Assembly (NCBI RefSeq): GCF_900107305.1
Contig: NZ_FNPL01000009.1
Location: 1 to 64,000, forward strand
Source: Thermoactinomyces sp. DSM 45892
GTDB lineage: Bacteria; Bacillota; Bacilli; Thermoactinomycetales; Thermoactinomycetaceae
DNA length: 64,000 nt
Direction: 5' to 3'
Position 1 is the first letter of the stretch, and each line of letters starts with the position of its first letter. The notes below the pieces were generated by a model that made no database searches, had not been told where the DNA came from, and saw only the letters and a list, made by a program, of their open reading frames with translations. This document shows positions 9,184 through 18,426 of this stretch, in pieces. Position numbers and translations under genes: made by a program.

Positions 9184-11031
9184 TCACCCCTTCTGCTTAT
9201 TCGCTATATAGATTTTTGCCGCTGTTTTAGCTGCTAATAATGTTGCCTTTTTCTTATCGATCTTGTACTGCTTCTCACCCACTTTTAGTTTCTTGGCTGT
9301 AGTGCTGGATGATGGAGGAACCTTTGTACTGCTTGATGGTTCTTGATGCGGTATAAACTGGCGATTTTTAATCCGGCCTCGTTGTGGTTGATCTGGAAAC
9401 GGATTTTTCTTAGATGATTCCGTAACATCTGTAAGCTTATTGTTCATATTTTTCTTTTTGGAATCATTATTCTGATCTTTCTTAGCCTGTTTTACCAGGG
9501 CTAACTTACCTTGGGCTGTACCTGGCTTCGATTTTGCTTTGCCCTGCTGTGCTTCGGAAGTAGCAGCCACCTCATCATTTGAATTCTGAGGCTGTAGCAT
9601 CTTTTGCAGATACGGTTTGTTTAAGCTTCCTCGTGTTTTGGCGTTTGCATTCGATGTAGAGCTTAAACCCATTGCCCCTTCTGCTTTATCATGAACCCGA
9701 TCCATGATCTTAGAGAAACGCTTGCTTGAACTTTGTAGGGGTTCTCCCTTATTAAAGTAATCGTTCATTTGACCGACCGCTCTTTGAGTTTGAGATAGTG
9801 GAGATCGGAAGACTTGGATCAAATTCTTTCTGAACACTACCAGCATCAGTACTAAAACTAATTGTGGTAGAACTCCTCCCATAAACCAACCTAAGTCTGG
9901 AACCAACTTATAAAGTTGTGTGCTAATCCCTAAATAGAAGGCTAAGAGAAAGGATACTACTACTCCATAAAAGCCAGCTCCTAGCCACGTTAGGGACCAG
10001 TTGATAACCGTCCATACTCCCTTGCGTGGCCAAGCCGCAAATAAGCAGACAATCGGAGCCAGGAAAGCCAAAATTAAGAAAGCTAGTTTATAAAATAATT
10101 GGTACAAAGCCAATGTAGTTAAGAACAGAAGGAAGATCGTGTTCGTCACGAACAGGGTTATGTTAATCACAAACCTCCCACCCAGACCTGAATCACTCGT
10201 AAGTGAGGGATATTTCTTTTCCCACCCTTTTACTAATTTTTCTCTTTGATCTGCATTTGCAGTAAGGAGTGCATGTGTATCTTGTGCGATAGAATCCTTA
10301 CTATCTTTCTCTATCTTTGTTCCTGGTTTCATGGATTGACCAAACTCGCCGAACTGCCACGGAATTAAAATGTAGTTCTCCCAGATTTGATTACTTACTT
10401 TAGCTACAACCTCTTTGTTTACTTCTCCTTTGTCCCGATCTCCTGAAGGTTGGGAAATAGAGAGGATAGCGGAAGAGACTGCATTCGATGCATCGTTTAC
10501 ATTCGTCAGAACCGTATACATATTGTTGAATAGTGTCATCGATAGCCCTAGAAATAGTATTGATATACCAAGTGCCTTGGCGGAATCCGCATATCGCCGA
10601 CGGAAGAGCTCTACTAAAACCCATACAGATACCAAGATGGATACGATTTTAAGAAAACTCCTAAATAGATCTCCTCCTGCCCATCCTACTGCATTCGATG
10701 TCCACCTCGCCAGATCATTGAATAATGGAAAATGCATACTCCATTGAAAAATATAGAGACCTAGCTTGAAACCAAATGATCCAGCTACAAAGACAAAACC
10801 CATCATTGCATTAAGAGATTCATTGAAAAACTGTGACAGTCCATACAAATCATCAAAATTATAGTTGTCTACATCATAGATTTCGTATATTTCCTCTGTG
10901 ATAGAGTTATCGCCATTAATCGGCGATTTCTTTGGAAGCATGTTTTCAATAGTTCCAGCTGAAGCCTGACTAGGAATAAACAGACAAACAACCAGCAACA
11001 CTAGTACAATGCTTTTGATACTCTTCCTCAT
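9184..11031 (-). CDS. VirB6/TrbL-like polytopic membrane protein
   Basis: This 615-aa protein has a signal peptide, then about 6 to 8 hydrophobic segments between residues 70 and 390, and a 200-residue hydrophilic, Ser/Gln/Lys-rich cytoplasmic tail. The pattern matches the CD3337/EF1877 mobilome membrane family, the inner-membrane pore subunit of Gram-positive T4SS. ATG at 11031 overlaps the preceding stop as ATGA, and GGAAGG lies upstream, so translation is coupled. An upstream in-frame GTG adds 6 residues but lacks an RBS. Confidence 0.75.
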   Translation of the reverse strand: MRKSIKSIVLVLLVVCLFIPSQASAGTIENMLPKKSPINGDNSITEEIYEIYDVDNYNFDDLYGLSQFFNESLNAMMGFVFVAGSFGFKLGLYIFQWSMHFPLFNDLARWTSNAVGWAGGDLFRSFLKIVSILVSVWVLVELFRRRYADSAKALGISILFLGLSMTLFNNMYTVLTNVNDASNAVSSAILSISQPSGDRDKGEVNKEVVAKVSNQIWENYILIPWQFGEFGQSMKPGTKIEKDSKDSIAQDTHALLTANADQREKLVKGWEKKYPSLTSDSGLGGRFVINITLFVTNTIFLLFLTTLALYQLFYKLAFLILAFLAPIVCLFAAWPRKGVWTVINWSLTWLGAGFYGVVVSFLLAFYLGISTQLYKLVPDLGWFMGGVLPQLVLVLMLVVFRKNLIQVFRSPLSQTQRAVGQMNDYFNKGEPLQSSSKRFSKIMDRVHDKAEGAMGLSSTSNANAKTRGSLNKPYLQKMLQPQNSNDEVAATSEAQQGKAKSKPGTAQGKLALVKQAKKDQNNDSKKKNMNNKLTDVTESSKKNPFPDQPQRGRIKNRQFIPHQEPSSSTKVPPSSSTTAKKLKVGEKQYKIDKKKATLLAAKTAAKIYIANKQKG

Positions 11032-11477
11032 GGTTGCACTTCCTTCCAATCAGCCTCACGCATCGAAAATGTAGATGCCATATAGCTATACAAACCTTTT
11101 TCATTTTTATACTTGTTTACTTTCCAACCATTTTCCTTAACCATGTCCAAAATACATCCAGTATCATCACTGGTAGTATAAACTAACACCTGTACCCTCG
11201 TATCAGTACTTGGTATCATTGGTGATATTGATACTTTTAGGACTTCTTTAGGCTTCTTCGTAACAAACTCAGTCCAATCAGTATCACCTATGTGCAACTC
11301 ATTTGCTGTCTTACCATCACCATCAAACTCCAAGGCACTATAGAATTCGATGGCCGCCTTCTCAGCATCTGTTAGACTAGGTTTTGATAGCAATTGGTAT
11401 ATTCCAAAAACAGCACCCAATAGTAAGAGAGCCACCAAAGCAAACATGGCTCTCTTCTTCATTACTAAAGCTTCCAT
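11028..11477 (-). CDS. Small membrane-anchored conjugation protein
   Basis: 149 residues: a membrane segment at about 9-28 (AMFALVALLLLGAVFGIYQLL), then a compact extracytoplasmic domain of alternating helix and strand resembling an NTF2-like fold (LTDAEKAAIEFYSALEF, then late strands). The ATG at 11477 has TGGAGG 8 bases upstream and lies 4 bases after the VirB4 stop. It resembles a short version of the protein at 8619 and is probably another channel accessory subunit. No named family can be assigned with confidence. Confidence 0.5.
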   Translation of the reverse strand: MEALVMKKRAMFALVALLLLGAVFGIYQLLSKPSLTDAEKAAIEFYSALEFDGDGKTANELHIGDTDWTEFVTKKPKEVLKVSISPMIPSTDTRVQVLVYTTSDDTGCILDMVKENGWKVNKYKNEKGLYSYMASTFSMREADWKEVQP

Positions 11478-11481
11478 CTTC

Positions 11482-14094
11482 TCAACCTCCAATTAAAACT
11501 GTGCTAGTCGTAATCGAACGCATATGACCAAATTCTCGTTCTCTTCGTTCGTTTGCAACGGGACGAGTATCCAGCGATCTAAATAAGCGCGGGTTCAGCT
11601 CATCCAGATCAAGACTCACCTTCGATACTCTCCTGTCTAAGTCAGCCATGAGCCATTCACCCGTTCTAAGATTCAATATTTGATTGACGTTCTCATCCGA
11701 TGGCTCAATCCCCAATAGCTCACATGCCTTCTTCGCTTCGGCATCATCTCTCATACGGAATACAAAACGGTAGCCAATATTAGAACGGATTTCCTCTCCG
11801 CCGTCTTCACCATCCGCTTTATGTTCACTACCGATCCGCAAGTCTCGGAGGTTATGGACAACCATCTTCAGGTCCGCATTCTTGGATCGACAAGTCCTAA
11901 CTAGCTCACGCAATACTTGTTGCCCCTCGTGGCTCTGATTTATGGCGTGTAGTTCCTCGAAAAGCACTGATCTTGCTACATTTCCACGTTGGTTTACAAA
12001 TCTTCGGGCAAAATCCGTGATAGCAATAAAGAGAGACATATTCAATCTGTAGTCCTCTCTCCCCGGATCAGGAACGCCCAAGTTTTGCATTTGTATGATC
12101 GTTAATGGTGCTGAAACATCAATCGGTTCCTCGGTTCCGTCTCCGAAGAATAATTGAGCCTGTGTCTCTGTTGCCTGACGACGAAGGAATGAGTACATGC
12201 GTTCAACTTCTCCTTGGGCAAGCTCATAGTTCAGACCAAAAGTTTCTTTTCTATTTACAAATAGCTCGATATTATCTAGCACTCTTAACATGGAAGGTTG
12301 CTCATGATTCATGGCCAAATCAATTGCTCCTTGAATTGCTTGCCCTGCCCAAGTTTTGGGCTTCTCCTCGGCCATGAACAGTAGTAGGCTAGTGGCTATC
12401 TTCTTCGCTTTCATTCTCTCTTCCGGATCGTCAGGTACTCTCGTTAGGGGATCAAACTTACCTTTATCCCTCACTGAATTTGAGATCGATACTATGTTGG
12501 TGATTGGTGCTAATTCTTTCAACTCATACGGCCATGCCCAAAGCTCATCCTTGGGTTGTAATAGTAGCTGATGGACTCCACGCAAAAGTTCATAGTAAAC
12601 AATCGAACCAGTCAACATAGACTTCCCTGCTCCCAACGATCCAGCATAGACGCTACTAGATGTCATGGATAGCTCATCCCTTGCCCGTTTCACATTCAGA
12701 AAGACAGGCGCACGTCCTAAAGAGTTCTCGGAAGTCCCAGGGATGTTCATCACAGTATTCCCTATATAAATTCCACTTGGATCCCCTACCTCGGTAGTTG
12801 CCAACGGCATGAACGATGAGAGAAATTGACCCGTTGTACGCACGATATAGTGTTTTTCGATCGACATTGCTCCTGGTAAGGTATCGTGATAAAGCACCTT
12901 CTGAGAAGTTCTTGGAATCTCTACTCGTAGATCAATTTCGCTCATTTTCTCTCGCAAATCTCTCCGTCTCCGCTGTACTTCTTTCGGTGTATCAGCCCAT
13001 ACCACAAAGATGATCTGAGTCTTGAAGATGGGGATCTTTTCGCTTGTAATTTTCTTTTGTAGCTCCTTATTAACCTCTCGCTTCAACAAATCTCCTTCAA
13101 GGTCTTCTGTTCCTTCTAATTCATCATACTTATTCCGGAAGGTGTGCTTCACTTGACCAAGGATCAACTCAAGCTTTTTCTTAAGTTCACTTTTTGCCTC
13201 CCTTACCGGGATTGGCTCTTCTCGTATGAGCAAATCCACTTCAAAGTCGAGTTCTCTAATCTTGTTATAAACCTCTGATCCAGGGAATTCGATCTCACTA
13301 GGGAGTGATGAGACAGCCATCATAGAAAAGTAGCCTTTTTTCAAACCATCTGGTGTGTCTTTTGACCAATGAATCATACCGATCGGTCTGTTAAACGTGA
13401 GATCAACGTCATGTAGCCCTTGGTCCATATCGATATAGGAGCCATATACAAAGCCATTCTCTGTTATCAGTTCCGATTCACTTTCTTGTAGGCTAGGGTT
13501 GTAACCACGGGATGCGGATCTCTCGGTCAACCACACAACTTCCTGCTCTGTAAGCCGCCTAGCTTGGCCATGTAACTTTTGGCGAATCCACTCATAGATT
13601 TCATACTCTGCACTTTCAAAGCGTTTCCATTCTGTCCAGGGAAGCCGATAATGGTCCCCTCCCATGAAATCATCAATGAGTACGATCGGATCTCGTATGA
13701 CCTCATACGTCCCTCTCCCCAATTCTTGGAGCCAACCTCCAGCAACTGGCTCCATATTTACAGATAGGTATAGGTTGTATTTAGTAGGGATCTTCTCTTG
13801 GATATATGTTTCTGTTTCATCCATAACATCTTTAGCTGTCTCACGTAGCGGTTCCGGTACGTTTGATAGATCAAATTCAACGGATTCCCTAGAGGAATAA
13901 GGAACGGGGACTTGAATCCATGTAATGGTATAGGGAAATTCGTTTTTGAACGCTGCCACATGATTCCTCAGACCGAATTTCTCCTCATCCGATAGAAACG
14001 AGTAGTTTTCCTGGGGAATCTCAAAGAAGCATTGTCCCGTTCTTTCTTTTGTGATAATCATGTTCCCTGATCGAAAAAGTGTTGGAGATTTCAA
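11482..14094 (-). CDS. VirB4/TraE-type conjugation ATPase
   Basis: The 870-aa product has an N-terminal half without motifs and a C-terminal ATPase with Walker A GSLGAGKSML near residue 487 and Walker B VLFEELHAI near 712, followed by an arginine-rich LVRTCRSKNADLKMVVHN block, as in VirB4/TcpF proteins that energise the channel. The start is TTG at 14094, since GAGGTG lies 8 bases upstream and no earlier in-frame start exists after the previous stop. It follows a TcpE-like gene, the usual order in Tcp-type operons. Confidence 0.85.
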   Translation of the reverse strand: MKSPTLFRSGNMIITKERTGQCFFEIPQENYSFLSDEEKFGLRNHVAAFKNEFPYTITWIQVPVPYSSRESVEFDLSNVPEPLRETAKDVMDETETYIQEKIPTKYNLYLSVNMEPVAGGWLQELGRGTYEVIRDPIVLIDDFMGGDHYRLPWTEWKRFESAEYEIYEWIRQKLHGQARRLTEQEVVWLTERSASRGYNPSLQESESELITENGFVYGSYIDMDQGLHDVDLTFNRPIGMIHWSKDTPDGLKKGYFSMMAVSSLPSEIEFPGSEVYNKIRELDFEVDLLIREEPIPVREAKSELKKKLELILGQVKHTFRNKYDELEGTEDLEGDLLKREVNKELQKKITSEKIPIFKTQIIFVVWADTPKEVQRRRRDLREKMSEIDLRVEIPRTSQKVLYHDTLPGAMSIEKHYIVRTTGQFLSSFMPLATTEVGDPSGIYIGNTVMNIPGTSENSLGRAPVFLNVKRARDELSMTSSSVYAGSLGAGKSMLTGSIVYYELLRGVHQLLLQPKDELWAWPYELKELAPITNIVSISNSVRDKGKFDPLTRVPDDPEERMKAKKIATSLLLFMAEEKPKTWAGQAIQGAIDLAMNHEQPSMLRVLDNIELFVNRKETFGLNYELAQGEVERMYSFLRRQATETQAQLFFGDGTEEPIDVSAPLTIIQMQNLGVPDPGREDYRLNMSLFIAITDFARRFVNQRGNVARSVLFEELHAINQSHEGQQVLRELVRTCRSKNADLKMVVHNLRDLRIGSEHKADGEDGGEEIRSNIGYRFVFRMRDDAEAKKACELLGIEPSDENVNQILNLRTGEWLMADLDRRVSKVSLDLDELNPRLFRSLDTRPVANERREREFGHMRSITTSTVLIGG

Positions 14095-14097
14095 AGA

Positions 14098-14460
14098 TTA
14101 CTCACCTCTTCTTCTTAATATTTGAAGCTTATCTTTCTCAAGATCGACTGATTCAAAATTTCCACTCACATATTTCTTAGAAAATAAAAAGACCATTGTA
14201 CTCCACAGCCAATGGTGTAAAGGAATACCTTCTGGTCTGATCTTTGAAACTAAGTAGGCTCCACCGATCGGAATAAGACCATAATGCACAAGTGGAGCGA
14301 ATGAAAGCCCGATCCAATCAAGGCCAACCATGATCACCCAGAATAAAGCTGTAAAGATGAACTCCTGTAAACTCAAGCAGAACGACAATTTCCAAAAATT
14401 CACGTAGACTCGGAGCGAGGAATCCCAAGCAGCCGAATACGATTTTACATACTCCTTCAT
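14098..14460 (-). CDS. TcpE-like conjugation membrane protein
   Basis: A 120-aa protein with two hydrophobic segments (around residues 25-50 and 55-75), then a short conserved-looking part with RPEGIPLHHWLWSTMVFLF and a charged tail. Size, topology and position directly before VirB4 fit the TcpE family of Gram-positive channels. ATG at 14460 has AGGTGA 5 bases upstream; a GTG 3 codons earlier abuts the previous stop and is less likely. Confidence 0.65.
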   Translation of the reverse strand: MKEYVKSYSAAWDSSLRVYVNFWKLSFCLSLQEFIFTALFWVIMVGLDWIGLSFAPLVHYGLIPIGGAYLVSKIRPEGIPLHHWLWSTMVFLFSKKYVSGNFESVDLEKDKLQILRRRGE

Positions 14461-14469
14461 GGATCTCAC

Positions 14470-14730
14470 CTACTTCAATAGTCCGTAGACAAAGTTAACA
14501 CATGTTTCAAAAAACTCTGGTTTGTAAACAAACACGCCTACAAAGGCAAGGCCTAAGATGACAACGGGTAGATTTGGTCGGATTCTACGAATGCCTACAC
14601 ATGCCATGATCGCAACAATACCAACGAGGGTGAACACTTGCTTCAAGTTGGGGTACAACCAGTCCCATATCCTCTTCCCAAACTCATCTAGGCCTGATGC
14701 TAAGACGATCTGCAACATGAAATCTCTCAT
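14470..14730 (-). CDS. TcpD-like small membrane protein
   Basis: 86 residues with two hydrophobic helices (VFTLVGIVAIMACVGI and LPVVILGLAFVGVFVY) joined by a basic turn. TAGGAG precedes the ATG. The place between TcpC-like and TcpE-like genes matches TcpD-type subunits of clostridial and enterococcal transfer systems. Confidence 0.6.
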   Translation of the reverse strand: MRDFMLQIVLASGLDEFGKRIWDWLYPNLKQVFTLVGIVAIMACVGIRRIRPNLPVVILGLAFVGVFVYKPEFFETCVNFVYGLLK

Positions 14731-14742
14731 TCTCTCACTCTC

Positions 14743-15546
14743 CTACGGTGTTGATATATACGGATTAGTAGCTTCTATTTGCCAGCTACTACCGTTTCTC
14801 TTGAACGTAAAGGTAAACGGCTGAGGTATGACTTGAGTGTCGTATTTTAGTTTGGCTGTAGCTTTCGCTATCAGTCGATCATTCTCTGGCTTGCCAATCT
14901 GGACCGAATCTAAACTCTCATAGACGACATTGCTCATCCCCAATACCTTCCTCTGCTTTCCATCAATAAAGAGGTTCGCTAAATCAACAGGCTTTCCAGA
15001 CGTGTACTGTCGGAAAAATGAATCCATTACTTGCTTCACCTGATTTTGAGTAGCGGAATCCTGTACTGTTTCAAGGGAATCTTTTTCCTTCATGACAACA
15101 GGAGCTGGTTCTGGTATAAAAGTCGGAACTCCTACCACCCCGTACCGCCCCTCATCCGTCATCACAGGAACTTCAAGGAATACTGCATTTCCTTTTTCAA
15201 TCTTGGCCCGGACGATGATGGCTACTGTTTTATCGTCCAACTTCCTACTCCCCCACGGCCCAGTACCCTCTAATTTCTGCTTTGGGATGTCTCTGTCACT
15301 AGGTACGTTGAATCCAGACGCAGCGTATTTTTTAGCTCCTTCCAAGTCTCCAGCGAGCCAGTAGTTAACAAAGTACACTCCATAGTTCTCTGCTCCTTTC
15401 GATGTATCTACGAACACAGGTAGCTTCTCATTAGTCGCTTGAACTGCTGTAGGACCCGGATGAACCGCTCTATAGATTCCAAGGCCAACCAGTGACACAA
15501 GTAGAGTTGTGGTTACTGCTAATCTTGTTTTTCTCTTCCAACTCAT
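14743..15546 (-). CDS. TcpC-family conjugation protein
   Basis: 267 residues: one N-terminal membrane anchor (about 10-28), then two consecutive NTF2-like domains facing outwards, the second ending in LKYDTQVIPQPFTFTFKRNG and WQIEATNPYI. TcpC of pCW3 has this anchor-plus-two-domain architecture and is structurally related to VirB8. GAGAGGAG precedes the ATG. It is the second gene after the operon promoter. Confidence 0.75.
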   Translation of the reverse strand: MSWKRKTRLAVTTTLLVSLVGLGIYRAVHPGPTAVQATNEKLPVFVDTSKGAENYGVYFVNYWLAGDLEGAKKYAASGFNVPSDRDIPKQKLEGTGPWGSRKLDDKTVAIIVRAKIEKGNAVFLEVPVMTDEGRYGVVGVPTFIPEPAPVVMKEKDSLETVQDSATQNQVKQVMDSFFRQYTSGKPVDLANLFIDGKQRKVLGMSNVVYESLDSVQIGKPENDRLIAKATAKLKYDTQVIPQPFTFTFKRNGSSWQIEATNPYISTP

Positions 15547-15561
15547 GTAATGACTCCTCTC

Positions 15562-15600
15562 GATAAAAAAGTCAGACTTACAACAAGTAAGCCCGACTCA
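15562..15600 (-). terminator. Terminator between LysM and TcpC genes
   Basis: On the minus strand AGTC-x-GGCTTAC pairs with GTAAGTC-x-GACT (one G-T pair) and is followed by TTTTTT. It lies between the LysM gene and the rest of the operon, so it may act as a partial terminator that lowers downstream expression. Confidence 0.65.
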
Positions 15601-15615
15601 TTCTCATATTTTCAG

Positions 15616-16431
15616 CTATTTGCTTACTGGTAACCGTAAAATCTGACCTGGAAAAATCCAATCTCCAACATCCTTCTTATTTCTCTTGTCACGTTGGATC
15701 AGTTGTTCCTTATTCAGATTCCACAGTTGACTCCATTCTTTCCCATCTCCTAAAAGTGCCTTGGAAATCTTCCACAAACTATCTCCCTTTTTAACTACAT
15801 ATGTCTTTTCGGAAAGATCCGCTGCTACTTCTTTTGTAGTATTCCTATCCTTGGCTACATCAGCTGGTAGCGGTGGTAACGGTAACTGAGAGGATGGTAC
15901 GACTGGCGGTAAAGTTGATTCTGAACCGTCTGTGCTATCAGATGAGCTGGAATCAGATTTACTACTACCACCAGTTGCTACCTTGGTTCCTCTCTCAACT
16001 TTAGGACTAGCTGGTGGAGATTGTTGTGTTGTCGTTGGCTTTACGGAAGAATTTGATTCGCTTGGCTTCGTCGGACTAGTTTCCTTGGTAGGCTTTTCCG
16101 GTTGTGAACCAACTGGATCTGAATCAGGTTTAGGATCTGGCTTCGCTGGTTCCGCCTTGACTGGAGGAGGTTCTGGTTTTGATTCAGGTTTCGACGGCTC
16201 AGACTTCGGCTCTTCTTTTGGTTGAGGTTTGATAACCGCTGGCTCCGTTTTTGGTTCGGGTTTCGGCTCCTCTTTCGGTGGTTCTGGCTTAGGCTTAGGT
16301 TGTGCTGGTTGCTGTTCAACTGTACCTTCTTTCCCTGGAACAAGTGGTTTCGGCTCCTCAGATGCAAATGCTGGAGCTACTAAGGTTGCTGATAGAGTAA
16401 GTGTTAGAGCAGACACGGCTAATTTCTTCAT
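15616..16431 (-). CDS. Secreted proline-rich LysM protein
   Basis: A 271-aa exported protein: signal peptide ending at AFASEEP, a 150-residue Pro/Lys/Glu-rich then Ser/Thr-rich linker likely to span the wall, and a C-terminal LysM domain (TYVVKKGDSLWKISKALLG... IFPGQILRLPV). LysM binds peptidoglycan. As first gene of the conjugation operon it may be a surface or wall factor for mating-pair contact, which is inferred from position. GAGGAGG lies upstream of the ATG. The gene follows a long structured leader and ends in a hairpin terminator. Confidence 0.8.
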   Translation of the reverse strand: MKKLAVSALTLTLSATLVAPAFASEEPKPLVPGKEGTVEQQPAQPKPKPEPPKEEPKPEPKTEPAVIKPQPKEEPKSEPSKPESKPEPPPVKAEPAKPDPKPDSDPVGSQPEKPTKETSPTKPSESNSSVKPTTTQQSPPASPKVERGTKVATGGSSKSDSSSSDSTDGSESTLPPVVPSSQLPLPPLPADVAKDRNTTKEVAADLSEKTYVVKKGDSLWKISKALLGDGKEWSQLWNLNKEQLIQRDKRNKKDVGDWIFPGQILRLPVSK

Positions 16432-16703
16432 AAAAACACATACCTCCTCGTTATAGATGCATGATGTATGTTCTCTTTGTAGACAATCTTCGGATGCTCC
16501 CCTTATGTATTGGCTCCCCTATCGGATCGCCGCACAACACTTGTAGAACTCCCGTTATCCTACAAAAGGATTTTGGCACCTATTCATCATCTTTCTCCTA
16601 ACTAATCGGGAGATGAGAACTATTGGCAGTTTTCTGTGATCTCTTACGGGATTGAGATCCGCCTGCACTAAGTTAAAACAAAGAGAACACCTTTTCCCCT
16701 TGC
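16432..16703 (-). promoter_or_regulatory. Long structured 5' leader of the conjugation operon
   Basis: From the predicted start site to the LysM ATG is about 270 nt without a gene. Read on the minus strand it holds a GATCTC/GAGATC hairpin, a nested stem CATCTCC.../GGAG...AGATG, a TTGTAG/CTACAA stem enclosing ATCCT/AGGAT, and GGGGAGC twice. It could be a riboswitch or protein-binding leader. It does not match the c-di-AMP or c-di-GMP consensus that I know. Confidence 0.5.
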
Positions 16704-16709
16704 AATACC

Positions 16710-16739
16710 ATAATAACCCAATACTAAACTGTATTTCAA
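16710..16739 (-). promoter_or_regulatory. Promoter of the conjugation operon
   Basis: On the minus strand TTGAAA at 16739-16734 and TATTAT at 16715-16710 are separated by 18 bases, a good sigma-A promoter. It points into the LysM/tra operon, with a start expected near 16703. It lies between the end of the upstream regulator gene and the leader. Confidence 0.65.
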
Positions 16740-16768
16740 GTGTGATTTGAAAGAAAATATAATTATTT

Positions 16769-17236
16769 TTAAAAATTTCTCCGTGTCCATGCTCTCAAAT
16801 CTTCGTCTTTCAGTATCTTTCTCCATTCTTCCAGAGGTGCAATCCTTGCTTGTATTTCCTTTTGTGGCCATTCTCGTCCTAGTTTGATACACCGTTCTCC
16901 AAGCACAGACAGCCATGATCCAGCAACATTTAATATCTTGGCTGCCTGTCTTGCCGAATAACATACCTGTGCATCGGGATCTTCAATACTTCCTTGTTCT
17001 CTAGCTCCCAATGTATTACGAGGCTTCAATTTCTTCTTCCTTTTTGTTATCGGCTGTAAAATTTTTTCCCATTCTTCAGGTGGAGCTTCCCACGGTGCTC
17101 TACTCCCTACTCGCCTCTTGATCGGCCACGGGTTTCCTTCGGCTGCGCTTTTCCGTGCTAGACTTGCAACATAGCTGACATCCAGACCAGCCCTTCGTGC
17201 AGCTTCTTTTCCATTTATGTATCGGTTGGCTTCCAT
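16769..17236 (-). CDS. DNA-binding-like protein with internal duplication
   Basis: 155 residues made of two similar halves of about 60: NGKEAARRAGLDVSYVASLA... PPEEWEKIL (5-60) and YSARQAAKILNVAGSWLSVL... PLEEWRKIL (86-145), joined by a basic linker with KRKKKLK. Each half looks like an excisionase/MerR-type helix-turn-helix followed by a strand and a W-containing helix. It stands just upstream of the conjugation promoter and divergent from parA, so it is a candidate regulator of transfer. ATG at 17236 follows GGGGGG; upstream starts lack an RBS. Confidence 0.6.
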   Translation of the reverse strand: MEANRYINGKEAARRAGLDVSYVASLARKSAAEGNPWPIKRRVGSRAPWEAPPEEWEKILQPITKRKKKLKPRNTLGAREQGSIEDPDAQVCYSARQAAKILNVAGSWLSVLGERCIKLGREWPQKEIQARIAPLEEWRKILKDEDLRAWTRRNF

Positions 17237-17640
17237 TCCATCCCCCCTATCCTTCCTATTCGTTCTAAATTGATTATCAATTCTAATGTATTTTAACATC
17301 TATTTAACAAGTTGATTTTTAACTAATAGTCTACATACTGACTTTTTTATGGACTATCGTCAAGGATTTGACCAGGACAAATAGCAAAAAAAGCATCCCT
17401 CTATCCTCCCTTCTTTTTTAAGAGAGATAGCAGAATGCTTTCCTGTTTTCTATGTCTCCGTTTTCTTTGGGAGACGAGCGGAGACGGCTCCTATAATGGT
17501 TTCGGCTATCAGCATCTTCGTCCTCCTGACCTGTAAATATTGTTTTACAGGATTCTGGTTGTACAAAATCCCAAATGTTGTATAACATATAGCCAACAAC
17601 CCAGTTTTACGGATAAATGTAAAACAAGGAGGACAAGAAT
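17237..17640. promoter_or_regulatory. Divergent control region of the ParA operon
   Basis: About 400 bp without a gene. A long imperfect hairpin (AGCAT/ATGCT arms, about 17386-17452) with a T-run on the minus strand is followed by CCTGTAA-N8-TTACAGG at 17530-17551. The 22 bp at 17543-17564 match 19034-19055 at 20 positions. AAGGAGGA precedes the parA ATG. The inverted repeat is a likely operator or partition site. Confidence 0.55.
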
Positions 17641-18426
17641 ATGGGTCATATTATATCGTTCGGCATGGGTAAAGGCGGCGTTGGAAAGACTTCAACCTGT
17701 GCTATCATTAGTGATTTACTAGCAAACGCTGGTTACAAAGTTCTAGCAATAGACTTTGACTCCCAGGGGAATCTCACGCAAATGATTACTAGAAAGAGCC
17801 TTTTTGATTTCGAAGAAAGGACTATCCTTGAAGCACTAAAAGAAAAGAATGCTCTTCCCTATATCCATGCGATCAGCGATAACTTTCATCTCATCCCTGC
17901 TGATGATTTCCTAGCATACCTATCCAAATACATTTATCGAGACTATAGTGGCAATCCCATGACTCTGTTAGCTGAAACCATACAGCCACTAAAGGATGCT
18001 TATGATTTCATCACGATCGACCTCCCTCCTAACCTTGGAGATCACACATTAAACGGCTTAGCGGCCTCTGATTTCTCTATCGCTGTCTTCCAACCCGAAC
18101 CATTTTGTTATGATGGTTTGTTACGTTATGAAGAGACAGTCGAATTAGTTCAGGAACAAATCAATCAAAATATGAATTTCTTAGGTGTAATTGTATCTAT
18201 GATGGATTCAATAGCAACAATTGATGAAGCCATCTATCAGAAAGCATGTAAGCAATTCGGAGAAAAGATGTTCACTACTGTAATCAAACGACGTGTAAGG
18301 ATCAAGGAGTTCTCTATAACGGGTATTCAAAAAGCTGTGACTAGAGATCAGGCAACATTGCAGCCTTATATCTCGTTGGTAAAGGAGTTGTTAGACCGTG
18401 TCAAAGTCAAAGCGAAAGCTATTTGA
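17641..18426 (+). CDS. ParA/Soj-family partition ATPase
   Basis: 261 residues with the deviant Walker A GKGGVGKTST near residue 10, AIDFDSQGNLT at switch I, and DFITIDLPPNLG as Walker B. It lacks an N-terminal HTH, so it is a small type Ib-like ParA acting with a separate centromere-binding partner. AAGGAGGACAAGAAT precedes the ATG. The next gene overlaps its 3' end by 29 bases. The flanking inverted repeats support a par operon that segregates the replicon. Confidence 0.85.
   Translation: MGHIISFGMGKGGVGKTSTCAIISDLLANAGYKVLAIDFDSQGNLTQMITRKSLFDFEERTILEALKEKNALPYIHAISDNFHLIPADDFLAYLSKYIYRDYSGNPMTLLAETIQPLKDAYDFITIDLPPNLGDHTLNGLAASDFSIAVFQPEPFCYDGLLRYEETVELVQEQINQNMNFLGVIVSMMDSIATIDEAIYQKACKQFGEKMFTTVIKRRVRIKEFSITGIQKAVTRDQATLQPYISLVKELLDRVKVKAKAI

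Noticed and set aside
15932..16456. Gly/Ser-rich frames opposite the LysM gene
   Set aside because: They are antisense shadows of the Pro/Lys/Glu-rich coding repeat.
16432..16703. c-di-AMP (ydaO) riboswitch before a LysM gene
   Set aside because: Such riboswitches often control wall hydrolases, but the conserved blocks I know are absent.
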